Shown here: positions 16,412 through 24,168 of the stretch, piece after piece
Layout: each line of letters opens with the position of its first letter
How positions within the stretch are numbered: the first letter of the stretch is position 1
Assembly: GCA_031555145.1 (NCBI GenBank)
Contig: JAVBUR010000101.1
Coordinates: forward strand, 1-28,854
Length of the DNA stretch: 28,854 nucleotides
Reading direction: 5' to 3'
From: JAJDIA01 sp031555145
GTDB taxonomy: Bacteria; Bacteroidota; Bacteroidia; Bacteroidales; Tannerellaceae
The notes under the pieces: model-generated
The model's database searches: none
What the model was told of the DNA's origin: nothing
What the model saw: only the letters and a program-made list of their open reading frames with translations
Translations under genes and position numbers: made by a program

Positions 16412-17122
16412 ATGATGAATCAAGGCAACCAGGGGTTTCTCAGTAGTATCCCTCCGGTGACGAAAAATCTGATCATAATCAACATACTTTTCTGGATAGC
16501 AAGCATTACGCTGCCTAAGGTTGGAATAAATCTGGTCGATTGGTTGGGGTTGCATTTCCCGGGGGCGAAGGACTTTAGGCCTTACCAGATCATCTCTTAT
16601 ATGTTCATGCATGATACTCGTTCGTTTGGGCATGTTTTCTTTAATATGTTCGCGGTTTATATGTTCGGGCGCGTATTGGAAAATGTATGGGGGGCGAAGC
16701 GATTTCTGATTTACTACATGGTGACCGGTATCGGGGCGGGTCTGATACAGGAGCTCACCTGGCTGTATGATATCTATTCCTTTGCATCTGCACACGGATA
16801 TACCGTGATGGGAGTGATCCAGAATGATCCTACGCTGAATCACATGATCACGATCGGAGCTTCCGGCTCTGTCTTTGGCGTGTTATTGGCGTTCGGTATG
16901 ATCTTTCCCAATGTGCCGTTGTATATCATGTTTATTCCGGTGCCGGTTAAGGCCAAATATTTTGTGATAGGGTATGGGTTGATCGAACTGGTCATGGGAG
17001 TAGCTAATTTCAGTGGGGATTCGGTTGCCCACTTTGCCCACTTGGGCGGGATGTTGTTCGGATTCTTTATGGTCCGGTATTGGAAGAAGAAAGATGCTGA
17101 TCATGGACGCTATTTTTACTAG
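16412..17122 (+). CDS. Rhomboid-family intramembrane serine protease, first copy
   Basis: Rhomboids cut substrates inside the membrane with a Ser-His dyad. The ATG at 16412 (or 16415) is chosen because the upstream TTG lies in the promoter. Six membrane helices can be traced. Catalytic S151 lies in GASGSVFG and H210 in AHFAHLGGMLFG; the L1-loop region and the paired HVFFNMFAVYMFG helix with its conserved HxxxN (H, N) are present. The 236-residue length is normal for a bare rhomboid core. The natural substrate cannot be inferred. The next gene overlaps its 3' end by about 29 bases. Confidence 0.92.
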   Translation: MMNQGNQGFLSSIPPVTKNLIIINILFWIASITLPKVGINLVDWLGLHFPGAKDFRPYQIISYMFMHDTRSFGHVFFNMFAVYMFGRVLENVWGAKRFLIYYMVTGIGAGLIQELTWLYDIYSFASAHGYTVMGVIQNDPTLNHMITIGASGSVFGVLLAFGMIFPNVPLYIMFIPVPVKAKYFVIGYGLIELVMGVANFSGDSVAHFAHLGGMLFGFFMVRYWKKKDADHGRYFY

Positions 17123-17978
17123 TCTCAAACGAACGTTTCATGCCGGGAATATCCTGGCAAAGCTCATTTATATCAATGTCGGCCTGTTTGTGCTGATCCG
17201 CTTGGCGGCGGTGATATTTATGTTGTTCAATATACAGGGGGTGCCTTTCCTGCTTTACCTGCAGATGCCGGCGTCGCCTGAACTGTTCCTGCATCGTCCC
17301 TGGACGCTGTTTACCTATATGTTCACCCACTATGATTTCCTCCATATCCTGTTCAATATGTTGTGGTTGTACTGGTTTGGGGGTATCTTCCTGCAATTCT
17401 TCAATGAACGGCAGTTGGGTGGGTTGTATGTGCTGGGGGGAATCGCCGGTGGACTGCTGTTTATGCTGGCCTATAATGTGTTCCCTTATTTCAGCCAGGC
17501 GGCTGATTTCAGTTACCTGATGGGGGCGTCGGCCTCGGTGATGGCCATTGTCTTTGCCGTTTCGTTCTACCGGAAAGACTATGAGATCCAACTCTTCCTC
17601 TTCGGACGGGTAAAACTAATCTACCTGGCCCTGTTTACCTTTGCCCTGGATTTTCTGGCGATCACCTCCGATAATGCCGGTGGACATATTGCCCATATCG
17701 GCGGAGCGTTGCTTGGTGTCTGGTTTGCCTCCCGTATCTCTTCGGGGAAAGACCTGACGGCTCCGATGAACCGTTTGATCGATTGGTTTGTTAATCTAGG
17801 GAAACGGAAACCGACCATGCGTGTCACCTACCGCCGTGGCGAGACCGATATGGAATACAACGAACGCAAGAACAGAGACACGAAAGAGCTGGATGCCATA
17901 TTAGACAAACTGAAACAGTCGGGGTATGACAGCCTTTCGGCAGACGAAAAACGAAAATTGTTTGACGCAGGAAAGTAG
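17094..17978 (+). CDS. Rhomboid-family protease, second copy, with C-terminal DUF6576-like tail
   Basis: This second rhomboid core has S146 in GASASVMA and H201 in HIAHIGGALLG. The residue after the catalytic Ser is Ala, not the usual Gly, a variant I recall as common in Bacteroidetes. HILFNMLWLYWFG carries the conserved His and Asn. After the last helix comes a soluble tail of about 90 residues ending DAILDKLKQSGYDSLSADEK, which matches the small DUF6576 domain often attached to such rhomboids. The ATG at 17094 has an AGAAGAAAG stretch before it; the ATG at 17103 is an equally possible start. Overlap with the first rhomboid and a 12-base gap to the next gene indicate one operon. The two copies may have different substrates. 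Confidence 0.9.
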   Translation: MLIMDAIFTSLKRTFHAGNILAKLIYINVGLFVLIRLAAVIFMLFNIQGVPFLLYLQMPASPELFLHRPWTLFTYMFTHYDFLHILFNMLWLYWFGGIFLQFFNERQLGGLYVLGGIAGGLLFMLAYNVFPYFSQAADFSYLMGASASVMAIVFAVSFYRKDYEIQLFLFGRVKLIYLALFTFALDFLAITSDNAGGHIAHIGGALLGVWFASRISSGKDLTAPMNRLIDWFVNLGKRKPTMRVTYRRGETDMEYNERKNRDTKELDAILDKLKQSGYDSLSADEKRKLFDAGK

Positions 17979-17990
17979 CAGTGTCTGTAT

Positions 17991-19091
17991 ATGAAATTGT
18001 TGCAAATCTTATTTGGAAGCCTTTTGTTACTGGGGAATATCATCATCGCGCTGTTGATGATCGCAGGTGCTTATGCGGGGCATGTCTCTCCGGAGAAAAG
18101 CTTGTTGGCCGCCTATGTGGGGCTGGCTTTTCCAGTTTTCTTTGTGGGGAACCTGCTCTTTTTGATTAGTTGGCTCTTTGCCAAAAAGTGGAAACAAGCG
18201 CTCTTCGTCTTGTGTATGTTCCTTGTTTGCGGGAAGTCCATCATCCAGTATTTTCCCTTTCATGGCGATACCGATCCGCTGCCGGAAGAACGTATGCTGA
18301 AGGTGTTGACATATAACGTGATGAATTTTGCAGGCAAGCGGCATACGCCTCTTTCGCCCAATAAGATCGTGCAATATATTGCCGATTCGGGAGCGGATAT
18401 TGTTTGTTTGCAGGAATATGCGGTGGCAAAGAGTGAGAAGGAACTCAATGCCGGCGTGCTATACAAAGCTCTGTCGATGTATCCCTATCGGGTTATCACC
18501 GAACTGAATTCTACCCACTACCGCAGTTCGGGCATTGCGGTCTTTTCCAAATATCCGATCCGGAGTCCCCGGGAAATCAATTATAACAGCCAATACAACG
18601 GATCGGCTGTCTGCGAAATAGAGGTGGATGGCAAGACGGTTACCCTGATAAATAATCACCTGGAATCATTTCGCCTCACGCAAGAGGATAAGAGTCAGTA
18701 CTCCAATCTGATCAAGACAATGGATTCGGATATGTTGGAAGGTATCCGGGGCACTTTCCAGCAGAAACTGGGGCCGGCTTTTGTGAAGCGTGCCGAACAG
18801 GCTCGGCTGGTAGCCCGGGAAGTTAAAGAAGCAAAGGGAGACTACATTCTTGTCTGCGGTGACTTTAACGACACACCGAATTCGTATGCCCATCGTACGG
18901 TGCAGGGCGATCTGATTGACGCCTTTGAGACTTCAGGTTGTGGAATGGGAGTGACTTATAACCGGAATGTGTTCCGCTTTCGTATCGACAATATCCTGCA
19001 TTCATCCAATATGAAAGCCTTCAATTGCACGATTGATAAAGTGAAGTATTCAGACCACTATCCAATGTGGTGTTACTTGCAAATGAACTGA
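17991..19091 (+). CDS. Membrane-anchored endonuclease/exonuclease/phosphatase-family protein
   Basis: Three hydrophobic segments (about residues 3-28, 38-62 and 68-83) anchor the protein. The rest is an EEP (exonuclease III/DNase I-like) domain. Its metal and catalytic residues are in order: YNVMNF (N109), CLQEY (E142), NNHLES, CGDFNDTP (D291, N293), FRIDNIL (D333) and SDHYPM (D355, H356). All are present, so an active Mg-dependent phosphodiesterase or phosphatase is expected. The active domain probably faces the periplasm, though topology was judged by eye. Substrate (nucleic acid, lipid head group or sugar phosphate) cannot be told. It sits 12 bases after the second rhomboid and completes a three-gene operon. 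Confidence 0.88.
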   Translation: MKLLQILFGSLLLLGNIIIALLMIAGAYAGHVSPEKSLLAAYVGLAFPVFFVGNLLFLISWLFAKKWKQALFVLCMFLVCGKSIIQYFPFHGDTDPLPEERMLKVLTYNVMNFAGKRHTPLSPNKIVQYIADSGADIVCLQEYAVAKSEKELNAGVLYKALSMYPYRVITELNSTHYRSSGIAVFSKYPIRSPREINYNSQYNGSAVCEIEVDGKTVTLINNHLESFRLTQEDKSQYSNLIKTMDSDMLEGIRGTFQQKLGPAFVKRAEQARLVAREVKEAKGDYILVCGDFNDTPNSYAHRTVQGDLIDAFETSGCGMGVTYNRNVFRFRIDNILHSSNMKAFNCTIDKVKYSDHYPMWCYLQMN

Positions 19092-19121
19092 TCCCCTGCA
19101 ACGGGTTTGATCCCCTTACGC

Positions 19122-19661
19122 TTACCGGGCTTTCTTGGCCGCATGCCGGATATCGTTCAGCAGGCCTTCGGCGAAGTAAAGCGTAGCATTGCAGAATAAC
19201 GTCGGGTCTTTGATACTGGCAACCGTATTTCCCTCCCCTTCCCGGGCGATCACTGATTCGGCAGGCCAGGTTTTGTACCGTTTATCGTTGTCCTGATCGT
19301 ACTGGTAGACAATGTCTTTGACCTCTACCCGGTATTTGTTGTCAAAACAGGAAATGGTTAGTTTGTACTTCATCATCGTTTTATCCGTTTCGTTCAGCAA
19401 CAGTTCTACTTTAGAACTTACCAGTATGGTCTGCCGGTTTTTGTTGGAGGATACATTCGACAGGAATACATCCCTTCCATAGGTGCTGACTGCCCATTGG
19501 TTGAGCGTAGTATACAGCTCCGTTTTACCGGCATTGATCTCTACTTCCCAGGCATAACAAACTTTTCCGTTCCGCATGGGAGCGCAGGAAGACTGTGTTT
19601 GTCCCTGCACCAAGCCGAGCATGGGAATCCAAAACAACAAAAACAATACTACTTTTTTCAT
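19122..19661 (-). CDS. Secreted DUF4468-like protein, short copy
   Basis: Function is unknown. A signal peptide (MKKVVLFLLFWIPMLGLVQG) is followed by a single alpha/beta domain resembling DUF4468, a TBP-like fold found in secreted Bacteroidetes proteins. The pattern NGKVCYAWEVEINAGKTELY, then ILVSSKVELLL, then MMKYKLTISCFDNKYRVEVKDIVYQY mirrors the N-terminal domain of the neighbouring gene. The 179-residue protein has no visible catalytic motif. It is 14 bases downstream of that neighbour and must share its transcript. It converges on the EEP gene with only 30 bases between stops and no strong terminator. Confidence 0.78.
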   Translation of the reverse strand: MKKVVLFLLFWIPMLGLVQGQTQSSCAPMRNGKVCYAWEVEINAGKTELYTTLNQWAVSTYGRDVFLSNVSSNKNRQTILVSSKVELLLNETDKTMMKYKLTISCFDNKYRVEVKDIVYQYDQDNDKRYKTWPAESVIAREGEGNTVASIKDPTLFCNATLYFAEGLLNDIRHAAKKAR

Positions 19662-19675
19662 ACTTTCACTTTTTC

Positions 19676-20677
19676 TTATTTGAACCAGACCTGTATTATT
19701 TCTCCGATGATCGTTTTCATGGAGCCTTCAGTCGTTTCGCCTCCTTTACGACATTCCATCAGCAGCCAGGGTGTTTCGGCATCTGCATGCTGGAAAGACA
19801 GGGTGAATATTTCTTCTGCAGCTAAGGCTTTATAGGCGAGGCTGTTTTCAGGAACAGCGATTTGAGCGACTGTTTTGCCAAACATCTGGTTGGTGCCTTT
19901 CCACTGTAACCCTGTATTGTCGAGGGCTTTTTGTGAAGCGGTAGACAGGGTGGCTTTGCTGGCAGGCAGCATATCCAGGATAGTGGCCGGGATCTGTGCG
20001 GCCGGGATGGATACGAAGCCTTCTTTGGGTGACGACGGCTGCGGCTGGGAAACGACAGATTGGGTTTCCTTTACGGTGGCCTGGGCGGGTTCAGTCTGTG
20101 CCCGTGACCATTGGGGAGCTGCAGCCGGCGGGTTGAGTACTTTGGCAAAAGCTTCAAACGTCTCGTCTGCAAAGTCGATTGTCCCTTTCCGGAACTTGCC
20201 TGTGATTCGGTTCAGTTTGCCTTTGTACAGCGTGTTTTCATCCGTGATCCATTCCTCGGCGGTGTATTTTTCCGGGTCTTTCTTGTAGGAAACGCCATAT
20301 TCATACCGTATGCCGCTGATGCTTAGCGTACAGGAGCCTTCTTCACAGGTGGCAATGAGACGGTAAGACATCATTGACCGGTCGAGCGAAAGCGCCGTAC
20401 TGGTGAATACGATATACTGCTTGCCTGTAAAGGCCAACGAGCCTGCTTCGCGGTCAGCGAAAACAATTCGGTTGCTTTCATCAACAGCCTGCTTCTCCAA
20501 CCAACCTTGAGCGAGGTTAAATAGTTGATCTTTCGATAATTGCAAATTATCATATGTGCAGGAGAACACTACTTTTCCGTTTTCGACCGGAACAGCTCCG
20601 GCCAGGTAACGTGAATCATCCTGGGCCTTCGATTGCATGCAAATCAGAAGGCAAGTAAATAGCAACAAGTGTTTCAT
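19676..20677 (-). CDS. Secreted DUF4468-like protein, long copy with extra C-terminal domain
   Basis: The signal peptide is MKHLLLFTCLLICMQSKA. Residues about 25-185 form a DUF4468-like domain: VENGKVVFSCTYDN, YIVFTSTALSL, MMSYRLIATCEEGSCTLSISGIRYEY. A Pro/Ala/Gln-rich linker (about 185-220) follows. The last 110 residues, starting near SIPAAQIPATILDMLP and ending IIGEIIQVWFK, form a second domain that I do not recognise. No enzyme motif is seen. First gene of a two-gene unit with the short paralogue; its promoter is back to back with that of secDF. The family is probably part of an uncharacterised envelope function. Confidence 0.75.
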   Translation of the reverse strand: MKHLLLFTCLLICMQSKAQDDSRYLAGAVPVENGKVVFSCTYDNLQLSKDQLFNLAQGWLEKQAVDESNRIVFADREAGSLAFTGKQYIVFTSTALSLDRSMMSYRLIATCEEGSCTLSISGIRYEYGVSYKKDPEKYTAEEWITDENTLYKGKLNRITGKFRKGTIDFADETFEAFAKVLNPPAAAPQWSRAQTEPAQATVKETQSVVSQPQPSSPKEGFVSIPAAQIPATILDMLPASKATLSTASQKALDNTGLQWKGTNQMFGKTVAQIAVPENSLAYKALAAEEIFTLSFQHADAETPWLLMECRKGGETTEGSMKTIIGEIIQVWFK

Positions 20678-20697
20678 AGGTCTTATATTGTCCAGAG

Positions 20698-20705
20698 CAA
20701 AGATA
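20698..20705 (-). promoter_or_regulatory. -7 box of the DUF4468 gene pair
   Basis: On the - strand it reads TATCTTTG, matching TAnnTTTG, with a predicted leader of only about 14 bases. No TTTG lies at the -33 distance. Confidence 0.55.
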
Positions 20706-20759
20706 ACTAAATATGGACGAATATACTAAGACTGTGACAAATAATTGCACCAATTGCGT

Positions 20760-20787
20760 TTTGACAATTAAAAAAAGTCTATATTTG
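20760..20787 (+). promoter_or_regulatory. Promoter of secDF
   Basis: -33 TTTG (20760-20763) and -7 TATATTTG (20780-20787) are separated by 16 bases, shorter than the usual 19. The predicted leader is about 45 bases. The -7 box is 75 bases from the divergent DUF4468 box. Confidence 0.65.
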
Positions 20788-20839
20788 CACCCTGTGAAAA
20801 AAGCATATAAATAATGTATAAATAAAACTAACGGTTCAA

Positions 20840-23800
20840 ATGCAAAACAAAGGATTTGTAAAGGTCTTCGCAGTTCTGCTCACGCTCGTATGTTTGTTTT
20901 ACCTGTCATTCTCATTTGTGACAGCGCATTACAACAACAAAGCGGCTGAGTATGCTGGTGGAGATGCTGTAAAAGAGAGTTTTTATATCGACTCGCTGTC
21001 AACCCAAAAAGTGTGGTTAGGATACACGCTGAAGCAATGTCGGGAAATGGAAGTTACCTTGGGGCTTGACCTGAAAGGTGGTATGAACGTGGTGCTGGAA
21101 TTGAACGTTCCGGACGTCGTTCGTTCACTTTCCAACAAGAATCCGGACCCGAACTTCAACCAGGCGCTTGAGTTAGCTCATGCCCGTCAGGCTACCAGTA
21201 ACAAAGATTTCATCGACTTATTTGCCGAAGAATACAAGAAACTGGATCCGGGTGCACGCCTTTCTGCCATTTTCAGTACATTCGAGTTGAAAGATAAAAT
21301 CACGCCGCAGAGTAGCGATGCTGAAGTAGTGACCGTATTGAAAAGCGAAGCTAAGAGTGCTATCGATAATTCATTCAACGTATTGCGTACCCGTATCGAC
21401 CGTTTCGGTGTAGTTTCTCCGAACATTCAACGACTGGAAACAGCCGGACGTATCCTGGTGGAACTTCCGGGTGTGAAAGAACCCGAACGTGTACGTAAAC
21501 TGTTGCAGGGTAGCGCTAACCTGGAATTCTGGGAAACATATCGTTTGCCGGAAATCTACCAGCAATTGGCTGATGTAAACAAAATGTTGGCTGCTATGCA
21601 AGCTAAACCGGAAGAAGTTTCAACTCCTACCGAAGAAGTAGCTGCTTCGGCTGATACTACGGAAGAAGTTTCGGCTTCTGAGTCAGGTGAAGCTGATTCC
21701 TTGTTGGCACAACTCGATCAGCCGGGTAGTGAACTGCAGACACAGGATATGGCTGAATTTGCCAAACAGAATCCGTTGTTTGCCCTGTTGCAGCTCAATA
21801 ACTACAATGGCCAGCTGATGAACAGCTCTGCGATTGGTGTTGCTAGCGCAGTAGACATGGTTAAGATCAATGAATACCTCGCGATGAAGCAGGTAAAAGA
21901 TATGTTGCCCCGTAACCTCTCCCTCAAATGGGGTGTGAAGGCTATTGACGAAAAGGGCATGTATTTCGAATTGTATGCACTGAAATCATCTAACCGTGAC
22001 GGTTCGCCTGCACTGGGTGGTGACGTGGTATCTGATGCCGTAGCCGATTTCCACCAACAAGGCGGACGCACCGAGCAGATAGTCAGTATGACTATGAATG
22101 CAGAAGGTGCTAAACAATGGGCTCGCGTAACAAAAGAAAATGTGGGTAAGCAAGTGGCCATCGTCCTTGACGAAATGGTATACTCTGCACCGAACGTACA
22201 GGTGGAAATCGCTGACGGTCGTTCACAGATCACCGGTAACTTCACTCCCGAAGATGCCAAGGACTTAGCGAACGTATTGAAGTCAGGTAAGATGGCCGCC
22301 TCTATCCATATCGTACAGGAGGACGTGGTTGGACCGTCACTCGGACAGGAAGCTATTACCGCCGGTGTGATCTCGTTCATCATCGCGTTGATCATGCTTG
22401 TACTCTATATGTGCGTAATGTACGGATTGATTCCGGGTCTGATCGCCGACTGTGCGTTGATCCTGAACATCTTCTTCACCATGGGTATTCTTGCCTCTTT
22501 TCAGGCGGTACTGACATTACCCGGTATTGCGGGGATGGTGTTGACGCTGGGTATGGCTATCGACGCTAACGTGTTGATCTACGAACGTACGAAAGAAGAG
22601 TTGCGTGCCGGTAAGTCGCTGGCGAAAGCTATCTCCGATGGTTACAGCAATGCTTTCTCGGCTATCTTTGACTCCAACGTGACATCTATCATCACCGGTA
22701 TTGTGCTGTTCTACTTCGGAACAGGTCCGATCCGTGGTTTTGCCACCACGATGATCATCGGTTTGATCGCCTCTTTCCTCACTGCTGTGTTCTTGACACG
22801 TATCGTGTACGAAGCACTGTTGGCAAAAGATAAAATTAAGAACCTTACCTTCACCACTTCTTTGTCGAAAGACTTGTTGGTGAATCCGAAGATCAACTTC
22901 CTCGGCGTACGTAAGGTGGGTTACCTGATCCCTGTTGTGATCATCGTACTGGGTTCTATCTCCATGATGACGATCGGTTTGAACAACGGTATCGACTTTA
23001 CGGGTGGACGTAACTACATCGTTCGCTTCGACAAGGATGTGAATACCGAACAGGTACGCGACATGCTGGACGACCAGTTGGAAGGAGCCGTAGGTGTAAT
23101 CACCATTGGTACACCCAACCAGGTACGTATCTCTACCAACTACAAGATCCAGGATTCCGATCCGTCGGTCGACCAGGAGATTGAAGCTAAAATGTTTGCC
23201 GGCTTGCAGTCGCTGCTGCCTGCCGATGTTACGCAAGATCAGTTTGTGCAGAATTATGTACAGAGTTCGCAGAAAGTAGGACCGAGTATGGCTGAAGATA
23301 TCCGCAACAGCGCTATTCTGGCCGTTATCTTCGCTATGATCTGTATGGCATTGTATATCCTGCTCCGTTTCCGTGATGTAGCATTCTCGGTAGGTACGTT
23401 TGTGTCGGTATTTGCCACCACACTGTGTATCATCGCTTGCTATACGATGCTGTGGAAGGTATTACCGTTCTCCATGGAAGTCGACCAGACGTTTATTGCT
23501 GCTATTTTGACTATTATCGGTTACTCTATCAACGATACCGTGGTTGTATTCGACCGTATCCGTGAAACGATCGGGCTCTATCCGAAACGTGACCGCTACC
23601 AGGTGATTAACGATGCGTTGAACTCTACGCTGGCTCGTACGTTCAATACTTCGTTCTCTACATTCCTGGTCGTATTGATCATCTTTATCCTGGGTGGTAG
23701 CACGATCCGTAGTTTCACCTTCGCAATCCTCTTAGGGGTAGTTATCGGAACGTATTCGACACTGTTTATCGCTACACCGATCGCCTATGAAATCCAGAAG

Positions 23801-23842
23801 AGAAGGATTAATAAAAAAGCGGCTGCCTTAGCCGCTAAATAA
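20840..23842 (+). CDS. secDF: SecDF, fused protein-export membrane subunit
   Basis: SecDF uses the proton gradient to pull secreted proteins out of the SecYEG channel. One 1,000-residue chain carries both halves, as is usual in Bacteroidetes. The SecD half has the first helix (residues 8-28), GLDLKGGMNVVLEL near 76, the large periplasmic P1 region with SAPNVQVEIADGRSQITGNF, and the core helices with GMAIDANVLIYERTKEELR. The SecF half begins near 685 and has GIDFTGGRNYIVRF and TIIGYSINDTVVVFDRIRE. An acidic, Ser/Thr/Glu-rich low-complexity insert lies around 253-300 inside the periplasmic domain. The key Asp (in MAIDANV) and Arg (in YERTKEELR) positions are intact. It stands alone, with its own promoter and terminator. 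Confidence 0.97.
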   Translation: MQNKGFVKVFAVLLTLVCLFYLSFSFVTAHYNNKAAEYAGGDAVKESFYIDSLSTQKVWLGYTLKQCREMEVTLGLDLKGGMNVVLELNVPDVVRSLSNKNPDPNFNQALELAHARQATSNKDFIDLFAEEYKKLDPGARLSAIFSTFELKDKITPQSSDAEVVTVLKSEAKSAIDNSFNVLRTRIDRFGVVSPNIQRLETAGRILVELPGVKEPERVRKLLQGSANLEFWETYRLPEIYQQLADVNKMLAAMQAKPEEVSTPTEEVAASADTTEEVSASESGEADSLLAQLDQPGSELQTQDMAEFAKQNPLFALLQLNNYNGQLMNSSAIGVASAVDMVKINEYLAMKQVKDMLPRNLSLKWGVKAIDEKGMYFELYALKSSNRDGSPALGGDVVSDAVADFHQQGGRTEQIVSMTMNAEGAKQWARVTKENVGKQVAIVLDEMVYSAPNVQVEIADGRSQITGNFTPEDAKDLANVLKSGKMAASIHIVQEDVVGPSLGQEAITAGVISFIIALIMLVLYMCVMYGLIPGLIADCALILNIFFTMGILASFQAVLTLPGIAGMVLTLGMAIDANVLIYERTKEELRAGKSLAKAISDGYSNAFSAIFDSNVTSIITGIVLFYFGTGPIRGFATTMIIGLIASFLTAVFLTRIVYEALLAKDKIKNLTFTTSLSKDLLVNPKINFLGVRKVGYLIPVVIIVLGSISMMTIGLNNGIDFTGGRNYIVRFDKDVNTEQVRDMLDDQLEGAVGVITIGTPNQVRISTNYKIQDSDPSVDQEIEAKMFAGLQSLLPADVTQDQFVQNYVQSSQKVGPSMAEDIRNSAILAVIFAMICMALYILLRFRDVAFSVGTFVSVFATTLCIIACYTMLWKVLPFSMEVDQTFIAAILTIIGYSINDTVVVFDRIRETIGLYPKRDRYQVINDALNSTLARTFNTSFSTFLVVLIIFILGGSTIRSFTFAILLGVVIGTYSTLFIATPIAYEIQKRRINKKAAALAAK

Positions 23843-23860
23843 TCCGGATCGACAATAAAT

Positions 23861-23898
23861 AAATATGGGGCCGACTCTATTATGAGCCGGCCCTATTT
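23861..23898 (+). terminator. Rho-independent terminator of secDF
   Basis: The arms AAATA + GGGCCG + CTC pair with GAG + CGGCCC + TATTT (2-base bulge on the left arm, one mismatch) around a TATTAT loop, 19 bases after the stop. The T-run is short (TTTGTTG). Confidence 0.75.
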
Positions 23899-24168
23899 GT
23901 TGTAGATTATGTGAGCACTGAAAAAGCTTTCAAACAGTTAGCCAATCATATCCGAACAATATTGAAGAAACTGTTTATAAGCGCTACCTCAGGGATCATG
24001 TCGATAGGATGGGTGGACGATCAGATATAACTATGTGCCTTTTGGGATAATAACTTTGTAATTCGAACAAAACCCGTACTTTTGAAAGGAAAAGGTGAAT
24101 ACGGGAGTAATCTCCTCTTCTGATCCCTTTGTTTTGATGAAAAGAGTCATATACTAAAATAGAAAATC
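23899..24168 (+). promoter_or_regulatory. Promoter and leader of the beta-helix/propeller gene
   Basis: No gene lies in this stretch. A good promoter is present: -33 TTTG (24055-24058), 18 bases, -7 TACTTTTG (24077-24084), giving a leader of about 78 bases. TAACTTTG at 24051-24058 is a second -7-like match overlapping the -33 of the first. Further up is an inverted repeat AAACAGTT (23932-23939) / AACTGTTT (23969-23976), which could be an operator or a hairpin. The leader also has a small GGAG-TAAT-CTCC hairpin. Confidence 0.65.

Noticed and set aside
17013..17093. Upstream ATG for the second rhomboid
   Set aside because: It lies deep inside the first rhomboid gene, and the added residues look like an out-of-frame reading.
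19092..19121. Terminator between the convergent EEP and DUF4468 genes
   Set aside because: Only weak CCC/GGG pairing and no T-run could be found in the 30-base gap.
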